This document shows positions 11,401-20,400 of a stretch of DNA of 64,000 nucleotides, piece after piece (positions within the stretch are counted from its first letter, which is position 1; every line of letters starts with the position of its first letter). Under the pieces are notes generated by a model. That model was not told where the DNA came from, ran no database searches, and worked only from the letters and a program-made list of their open reading frames with translations. Origin of the DNA: Amyelois transitella (Eukaryota > Arthropoda > Insecta > Lepidoptera > Pyralidae); assembly GCF_032362555.1 (NCBI RefSeq), contig NC_083526.1:2810001-2874000 (forward strand). The letters run 5' to 3'. The position numbers and the translations under genes are program-made.

Positions 11401-14400
11401 ATGTGGGCCGACAACGGGGACGTCATCTCCAGGCAGTACGCTGGCACTAAAGCACTTAAGGTACATACATATAATCACGTCTATATCCCTTGCGGGTTAG
11501 ACAGAGCCAACAGTCTCAAAAAGACTGATAGGCCACGTTCAGCTATTTGGCTTTAAGATAGAATTGAGATTCGAATAGTGACAGGTTGCTAGCCCATCGC
11601 CTAAAATAAATAATCTCAAGTTTGCAAGCCTATCCCTTATTCGCCTTTTACGACATCCATGGGAAAGAGATGGAGTGGTCCTATTCTTTTTTGTATTGGT
11701 GCCGGGAACCACACGGCACCAATACAAAAGGTACGTGGGAATATTTATGTCTGAGTCTCTACATTATTAGAAAATTCGTGAATGGTCGTGGTCATCTTGA
11801 TCAGTCTGATCACAAGGCTGCCATGGTGTACTAGGTAGTTGGCGATATGCTCATGATACTCCTTCTTCTGACCTAAATCCCGATAGCAAGTTCACCTCTT
11901 TGGACAGGTGCCCGGGGTGCGTATTTTGACGATGATACTGGATTAAATAAATCAGGTTTTTACACGGAGCGACGCTCGTCTGCCCTCGGCAAAATAAGCA
12001 TGAATAGCTAATTCATAATTGAATGAATAACTTGTTTTGCACACAAAAAAAAAACAATGTTGTGGAAATATATTTGATCATGTTTCGGATCCGGTCCCTA
12101 CATATGAAGGTTACCTCGCTATATTCGTCCTCACCGTAAAGAGTATTGGTTAGCTGTTAAATTACTTTACATAAAACCCTGATAAGAGCCATAGCACGAC
12201 AGACGACTTTTCAAGGCAGTACACCGATACCAACACACTGAGGTAACTTTACATATGCACAACATTCTCCCGGCAGGGTTCACTTCATTCTTACGAAGAA
12301 TAAATGTCAAAGAAACTACATTTCTTAAACTTAAATAACAAACTTCTTTTCTGTTTTAGGGCGACTACACACGAACCGGCGAACGGAAACTAACGGGAAT
12401 GATGAAAGATGGCGTCGCATCCGCCAACAGGTAAAATATTTGAATTGTCAATACTTAACTTTTTGATTATGGCAACATTAAACAAAGCCAATGAATTTGG
12501 TGGAATGTAACAACATCACAATTACACCAATACCACCACAAGCAACACCGAAATAAGATATAGAGCCTGGCCAAAGATAGGGTTGATATAACTATTCTAT
12601 ATTAAATTGGCCTCCATTTCTCAAGATCATCTTATGATAGTCAAACTTTATTTAGGTATAACTGACGTTTCACAATTCCTGCACTAAGTACTACCATGAC
12701 ATAACTAAAAAAAAACTCGAACTCGTGAACAGCTTCCGTTTGGCCAGACACTAGATCATTTTCCCGCCAGATTCATCATCCGCCATTTTTACGACGCCAT
12801 GACACAGTGCGCCATAGACATCGCCCTCGGGCAGCCAATCAATATGGCGACCATAGACGAGCACGATAACTTTTGGCGGGACGTCAAAACTGCAACCATG
12901 ATGGTTTACGGTGTTCTGGATACGGATGAACCGAAATTAGAGCTGATGCCGAGTTATTTTGGACATCCCTTGAGGAATGAATTCGCAGCGGCTGAAATTG
13001 CGTACGGGATGGGGAGGTTAGTTTATACTCGCCTTTCTGTGATTCTTTAACTGTCATCTTTCGCTTTGCACGAGTTTATTGTTTCTCGAAATGAATGTAC
13101 TCCACATTCTGTCGACGAATGGTTCCAAGATTAAAAGTTCTGCAGGCTGAACTCCTTAGGATGAAAAATATCGTGTATAGTATAGTATGTTCGTAGACTA
13201 AACGACATAAGAACAGTTTGAGACTTTTTTTTATTAACGCTATTATGTGAGTGCTTTGTCACTTTAACCTAACTACTTAATTAATATTTTTTATGTTGGC
13301 TCGACACGATAACAATTTTCATCTGTTCTGTTTTGCGCTTATGCAAATAAATAAAATTAACTTTTTAAATCTCACAGCTGTGTATGCGCAATACATTTGC
13401 TCTTTTTAATTTAGGAACACCTTAACTCTTAACTCTATACTATATAATACTCCCATGAGCAAGCTCAAGTAAAGCAATTTCTAAAAAAATCGAGCATAGA
13501 GTTAAATATAGTTGGATCGAGTAAAAAAAGACAGACCTTCTATCTTTTTCTGATTTGAAAGAGATGGGAAGGAAAATGGTCTAGGATTTTTTTCATTCGC
13601 GTATTTTTATAATATTTCATTTCCATTGTGGATATACTTCCTTGGTCCAAACACAACCTCGTTTGTTCCAGATACTACCTGTCAACGTTCAAAGACGCTC
13701 TACGGCAAGTGGCCATAGATGTGATGACAGGCGAGTCGCGGTCTATCCCCACACAGCTCATTGTCCAAGAGGGCGCCGCTGTCTGCACCACTGTCAAGGT
13801 TCTTGTGTTTAATGTGCGTGCATGTAACCGCTTTTTTGTTTTACGCAAAAGAAAAAAGAAAAAATGCTTGCGTTCTTTATTTGAATTTTGCACTAATGTC
13901 GAGATTTTGGTGTTAAAAAGGTGCGTACAAGTCCTAACCTAACCGCATTTCTTTCACGGAGAGTAGCAAAATTGGAACGTCATTTGAAATTTGAATTCTG
14001 GTGAGGACGCTCCTGATTGCACTTCTGGCCAAGTACTAAACGGTCGCTTTTTTTTAAAAATTGTTTATGACGAGCGAGTCGCTTTATCCCCACACAGCTT
14101 ATTGTCCAAGAGAACACCGCTGTCTGCACAACTGTTAAGATTCTGGTGTTTAAATGTGCGTACATGGAACGCAAGCATTCTCTTTGTTTCACAAAAAAAA
14201 ATGCTTGCGTTCCATATTTGAATTTCGAACATGGTGCTTCCGTTTATCCTAGTGCCGAGGCTTTGGTGTTTAAATGTAAATACACATACGAGAAGCAGCA
14301 AAACTGGAATTTTTACTTTTTATATTTGAATGTAGAATGTCCAAGAGGACGGCCGCTTCTGCGCTACTGTCTGTTCACATACCGCATTATTTGTTTCACT

Positions 14401-17400
14401 CAAATGTAGCAAAAGTTTAGTGTTCTTTGTATCCATGTTGCTGTAAAAATTTTATACTTTCATAATCACGTATCTTCCCTAGAGGTGTAGGCAGAAACTA
14501 CATCTTTCCACTTGCCACGATCCCTACATTCTATTTTGGTATTCTTCGGTTTTTTATCCAAGTTAATCGTATACTTTTTCCAACATCAATCAATCAGCCT
14601 ATCTATCCCTAAAGGACGAACCGGCGCCCGACACAGCGGCGATGGCCCAACACGTCAAGTCCCTGATAGACGACTGCAAGAAACTGCTGGTTGACACAGA
14701 ACCGGTCCTGGGTTCATGGGGGCTCATCGATGCGGATCCATAGTGAGATTTAATTTAATAACGTCTATATCTCCTGATATAATTTGATATTTATGTGATT
14801 ATTGCATTTTCCCCATCTTTGCTTGTGTAAGACGTAAAATTAAGATTGTTTCTCAGTCCCGTGATAGTTTAGTTCGTGCTGCTTAATAAAAACTCTGAAC
14901 CAAAAAGTCCCGGGTTCCATCCCCGGCTGGGTCAAAATGGATATAAACTTGATTGGCCTGGTCTTGGATGTTTATCTATTTAATAATTTATTATTAAATT
15001 AGGTATTGTTGAGGGGTAAACAGAGCCAGCTTGAGAACACTGAAATGCCACGCTCAGCTGTACAGCTTTATGATGGAATTGATTGTTTGTTTGTTTGTTT
15101 GTAATATCTTTATTGCATAGAAATTTACACAGTAACAAGAAAATAGTACAAAGTTATAAAATAAACAAATCACTAGCAATGGCGGACTTTGATTGAGATA
15201 ATAAATTGTGACAGGTTGCTAGCCCATCGCCTACAAGGCGAATTCCAAGTTCATATTAGCCTATCCCTTAGTCGCCTTTACGAAATTCATGGGAAACATA
15301 TGGATTGGTTCTATTCTGAAGTGCCGGAAACCACACGGCATAAATTAAATATTATACTTGATAGTAAGATTTTACAATAGTTTTTTACTTTTCCATCAGC
15401 ACTGGCGACCCACAGGAAACGGAAATGGACAGCGTTTTAGTTCTAACCAACGAGGCTTACTACGTGACCGATTACGATGAGACGTCTGACCGCTTGTTGA
15501 GCGTGCAAAGGGTTCCGTTGCGTGACGTCACACACGTGGAACTCGGGACGTACGATTCTAACACCACGGTGAGTTGATTCTCGAATTCCCCTAATAATAT
15601 AGTCCTACTACTATTATAAAGGCGAAAGTTTGTATGGATGTATGGATGTTTGTTACTCTTTCACGCAAAAACTACTGAACCGATTACCATGAAATTTGGT
15701 ATGTAGGTAGCTGAAGACCCAGAATAACACATAGGCTACTTTTTATCCCAGAGTTCCCGCGGGATTGATAGGGTTTCCATGCGGACGAAGTCGCGGGCGG
15801 CCTCTAGTATAGTATAATAGAAGACTCCCGTGTGGCTCCCGGCACCAATACAAAAAAGAATAGGACCACTCCATATCTTTTGACGGCCTCTGTGGCGCAG
15901 CGGTAGTGCGCTTGTCTGCGACACCGGGGGTCCCGGGTTCGAATCCCGGCCAGGGCATGATGAGAAATGAACTTTCTCCGATTGGCCTGGGTCTTGGATG
16001 TTTATCTATATAAGTATTTATTATAAAATATAGTATCGTTGAGTTAGTATCTCGTAACACAAGTCTCGAACTTACTTCGAGGCTAACTCAATCAGTGTAA
16101 TTTGTCCCGTATATATTTATATTTATTTATTTATTTCCCATGGATGTCGTAAAAGGCGACTAAGGGATAGGCTTACAAACTTGGGATTCTTTTTTAGGCG
16201 ATGGGCTAGCAACCTGTCACTAGTTGAATCTCAATATTATCGTTAAGCCGTATAGCTGAACGTGGCCATTCAGTCTTTTCAAGACTGATGGCTCTGTCTA
16301 CCCCGCAAGGGATATAGACGTGACCATATGTATGTATGTATAATAGAAGAATATAGAATAGATTTATTTTCAAAATTGGATACAAGGTATCACTTATTGA
16401 CGTCGGCGGTAGTAGTTATAATTAGATTTAAGTGATGTACTTAAATCTAATTATAACTACTACCGCTTCCAAAGCGCATGTGTAGAAGAAGCGGCGGAAC
16501 AAACTACACTGCATACCAAGTAAATAATAAATTGTAATTTTTATATAATTTATTTACTAATTAATGTACAAAGAAAACATAGAGACTGATAATCACAAGT
16601 GTAGGCAACCTACAGTTATTATTATTATTAGTTTATCAGTCTTTTCAAGAATGTTGGCTCTGTCTACCCTGCAAGGGATATAGACATGATTATTACGCGG
16701 GCGATTGCTTCCTTGGAATTATAAATAAGTAAGTACCATTAGGCCACGTCCAGCTGTTTGGCTTAACGATGGAATTGTGATCCTTACCAGCTATCGCCTA
16801 AAAGAAGAATACCAAATTTATTTATCCAAATATTTTTAATAGCACTTAGTATTACTACAGCTCCAATATACGAGTATGACCAAAACTATCATCAATAATA
16901 ATAAAAAAGGGTAGTAAACAATGAATTGGTGTGGATTGTGCTCTATAAAACCAGTTGAGCATGAGTTAGTATGCGTTTCAATCAACGCCATCTAGTGGTA
17001 TTGCCGTGTCACTAATGCTCGATTCGTTTGAATGAGCACAAACCATACTAAATTAACTGGTTACTAACAATTGTAAGTGATAACACATCGTATTTTAACT
17101 GTAGGTTTACGAAAAACAAACAATATCGCGTTTTGGCTTCAATCAGCGCCATCTGGTGACGGACTGTTAAATTACGATACTTTATTTAAAGTTAGGTGCT
17201 TTTAGAAGTAAGTAATAATGTATGAACATATTTGAAATCAATCCATTTACATCTAAGTATATTAATATCTTAAATAAGTCAGTTTATAATTTCATTGTTT
17301 GTTCCTTTCATAACTTTCATTGTTAAAAATTCTTCCACCATTAAAAACCACGGCGTGCCATGCTACGCGGGCTGGATCCTTATTTACTTATATTTATTTA

Positions 17401-20400
17401 TACATATGATCACGTCTTATATGCCTTGCGGGGTAGACAGAGTCAACAGAAGACTGATAGGCCTCGTTCAGATGTATGACTAAATTATAGAACTGAGATC
17501 GAAATAGTGACAGGTTGCTAGCCCATCGACTAAAAGAAGAATCCCAAGTTCATAAGCTTCTCCCTTAGTCGCCTTTTACGACTTTTCCTTTTTTTTTCAA
17601 TTGGTGCCGGGAACCACACAGCACTCACACTTCAGGTTGGCTGGAAGACATCCCACTTAGGGATAAGCCCGCCTTTGTACTGTACTGTTTTTATTTGTAA
17701 TGTACTCCTTTAGTGAACAATAAAGCATTTAATTACTTACGTACTTACCTACTTATTTACTTATAATTTTAACTGTATTTTTTTTTTATTTTCAATTTTT
17801 CTCAGATATTCGGCGTCGGCCGCAAAAGCGCCAGTGAACCAGTGTACTGCATCAGGATAAATTACACTTGTAACGGTGAAGCTGGCTACTTCCACATGTT
17901 CCGCTCCACTTCGCTGCGATTCTTCAACAACATGGCCGTCGTCATCAATACTAAGGACGAGATGATTGGTGAGATTGCTATTCATATATGATGATACCCA
18001 AATGGGTAGGCAGAGACTACACATTGACACGAGATACAATCCTTGCATAACATGTTTGTTTGTTTTGTTTGTAAACTCTTTATTGCACATAAAAATAAAT
18101 AAAAAATATTTACAAAACAATTATTGGATTTAGAAGAATATGTACAATGGCGGACTTATCACCAATGGGATTTCTTCCAGTCAACCAAAATATAAAGGAA
18201 ACCAAAATATAAAGAAAAACATGCTTAGTTTTAAAGTAATTTATTCGACGTCAACCAATGTTTCTTGCTTTCACAAGCAGAGATATGACTGTTAAAAAGT
18301 GATGTTTGAAATTATATATATACTTAGTACTAATATACAGAACAAATTACACATATTGAGTTAGCCTCGAAGTTCAAGACTTGTGTTACGAGATACTAAC
18401 TCAACGCTACTATATTTTATAACTAGCTGTTGCCCGCGACTTCGTCCGCGTGAAGTTCGAGTTCAATCTTAATCATACAGTCAGATACAGACAGACAGAC
18501 AAAAAATGTAAAAAAAATTCTCAATCCGTTTCAGTCAAAATATTAAATGTACAGGCAAAATATTTTACCGTTTTATTTATGTAGTATTTTGATTTTCAGT
18601 TTTTTGAAATAAAATACTCAAATAACACAAAAAAAAAATAAAAAAAAATCTTGATTTTGTTGGGACTCGAACTTGGACCGCCAACTTCACAGTCTCACGC
18701 GCTAACCAATGGACCATCGAGGCCGTTGCTGTGGTGTCGAAATTAGACTACATACATATGGTCACGTCTATATCCCTTGCGGGATAGACAGAGCCAACAG
18801 GCTTGAAAAGACTGAATGGCCACGTTCAGCTATTTGGCTTAATGAAAGAATTGAGATTCAAATAGTGATAGGTTGCTCGCCCATCGCCTAAAAAAGAATC
18901 CCAAGTTTGTAAGCCTATCCCTTAGTCGCCTTTCACTTATATTTATATGTTATAGGTATAATGCTGTCGTATAATGATAAATAAATGACGTTGAATTTTA
19001 AATTCCGTAACTTATTTGCAGGTAAACTCATGCCTTGAGTTCATTCAAATGTCGATAACTTTTTTTTTAGTGAACCGATTTTGATGAAACAAACTTTAAA
19101 TGTTCTTCTGAGTTAAAATTAAATTTCAATTCATTTATTCCCAAACAAAATTACATTTGTATTCGAAATATTAATTAGCCTAAAATTATTAATTTAAATG
19201 TCAATTGCAAATTTCCAAATTATAATCTATTTTAAACATATTGAGTCAAACACCAAAAACAAAGCAACTGGTGAAAGTTTGGAGTAAATCGGTTCAGTAC
19301 TTTCTGAGATAATCGTGATCATACATACAGACAGACAAGAAATTAAAAAAAAATATTTTTGCTTTCTATTATTCATTATAAGTATCCCTCTATCCATTTC
19401 AGTCAAAAATACTAAATGTACAGACAAAATATTTTTACTATTTTATTATATGTATAGATATAGATAAATACTTTATATAGATAAACATCCATTATCCAGG
19501 CCAATCGGAAAAAAGTTCTTTTCTCATCATGCCTTGGCCGGGATTCGAACCCGGGACCTCCGGTGTCACAGACAAACGTACTACCGCTGCGCCACAGATG
19601 CCGTCAAAATGTTCCATTATAAATGAATAAATTCGTTCGCTTCATCTACATTCTCTCATTATGCGAACTCGTAAGCTAAGAGAACTCTTTACCTGAACTG
19701 TCGCTAAGTCGTTCCCAATGTTAATACATGGAAATACTAACGCGTAATAATTACTTACATACATATAATCACGTCTATATCCCCTGCGGGGTAGACAGAG
19801 CCAACAGTCTTCAAAAGACTGATAGGCCACGTTCAGCTTTTTGGCTTGATGATAGAATTGAGATTCAAATAGTGACAGGTTGCTAGCCCACCGCTTAAAA
19901 GCAAATCCCAAGTTTATGAGGCTATACCTTAGTCGCCTTTTACGTCATCCGTAGGAAAGAGAAGGAGTGGCCCTATTCTTTATTTTTATTGGCGCCGGGA
20001 TCCACACGGCGCAATAATTGTAAATAATAAATTAATAATACAGATAATAAACGCGCGATTTAATTACATATTCATAAATAGTAATCCAACTTTTTTCGGT
20101 CTTTTTGTAAACCCCCCATATGTTTAACTTCATAAAACGTACAATAATATTAGCGTCCATACTAAATAATTTGTTTTTGTTTCAGAATCTATGCACTCGA
20201 TCTGCGAGTCCATACTGGTGGCTCGAGATGTTGCCCAGTTGCCGCCGGTACCTTTCCACGAGGGCGTTAAATTGGACCGCAAGAAATCTAAGGTAAATTA
20301 TTCTGTTTTGTGCCGTGTGGTTCCCGGCGCCAATTGGAAAAAATAATAAGACTACTCCCATCTCTTTTCCACTGATGACGTAAAAAGCGACTAAGGGATA

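Larger units (their letters stand above)
18341..19605 (-). mobile_element. tRNA-headed SINE split by a Helitron
   Basis: The SINE tail and body run 18341-18422 and continue at 19465-19605 with no lost or duplicated bases relative to intact copies. The 1042-bp Helitron between them restores an A^T junction when removed. The head carries GGGATTCGAACCCGGGAC and GCTGCGCCACAGATGCCGTC in reverse orientation. Confidence 0.85.

Noticed and set aside
15743-16060. Reading frame with Pro-Gly-Phe-Glu-Pro-Gly (also at 29349 and 57010)
   Set aside because: It is the antisense reading of the tRNA-SINE B-box, repeated at every SINE copy; not a protein gene.
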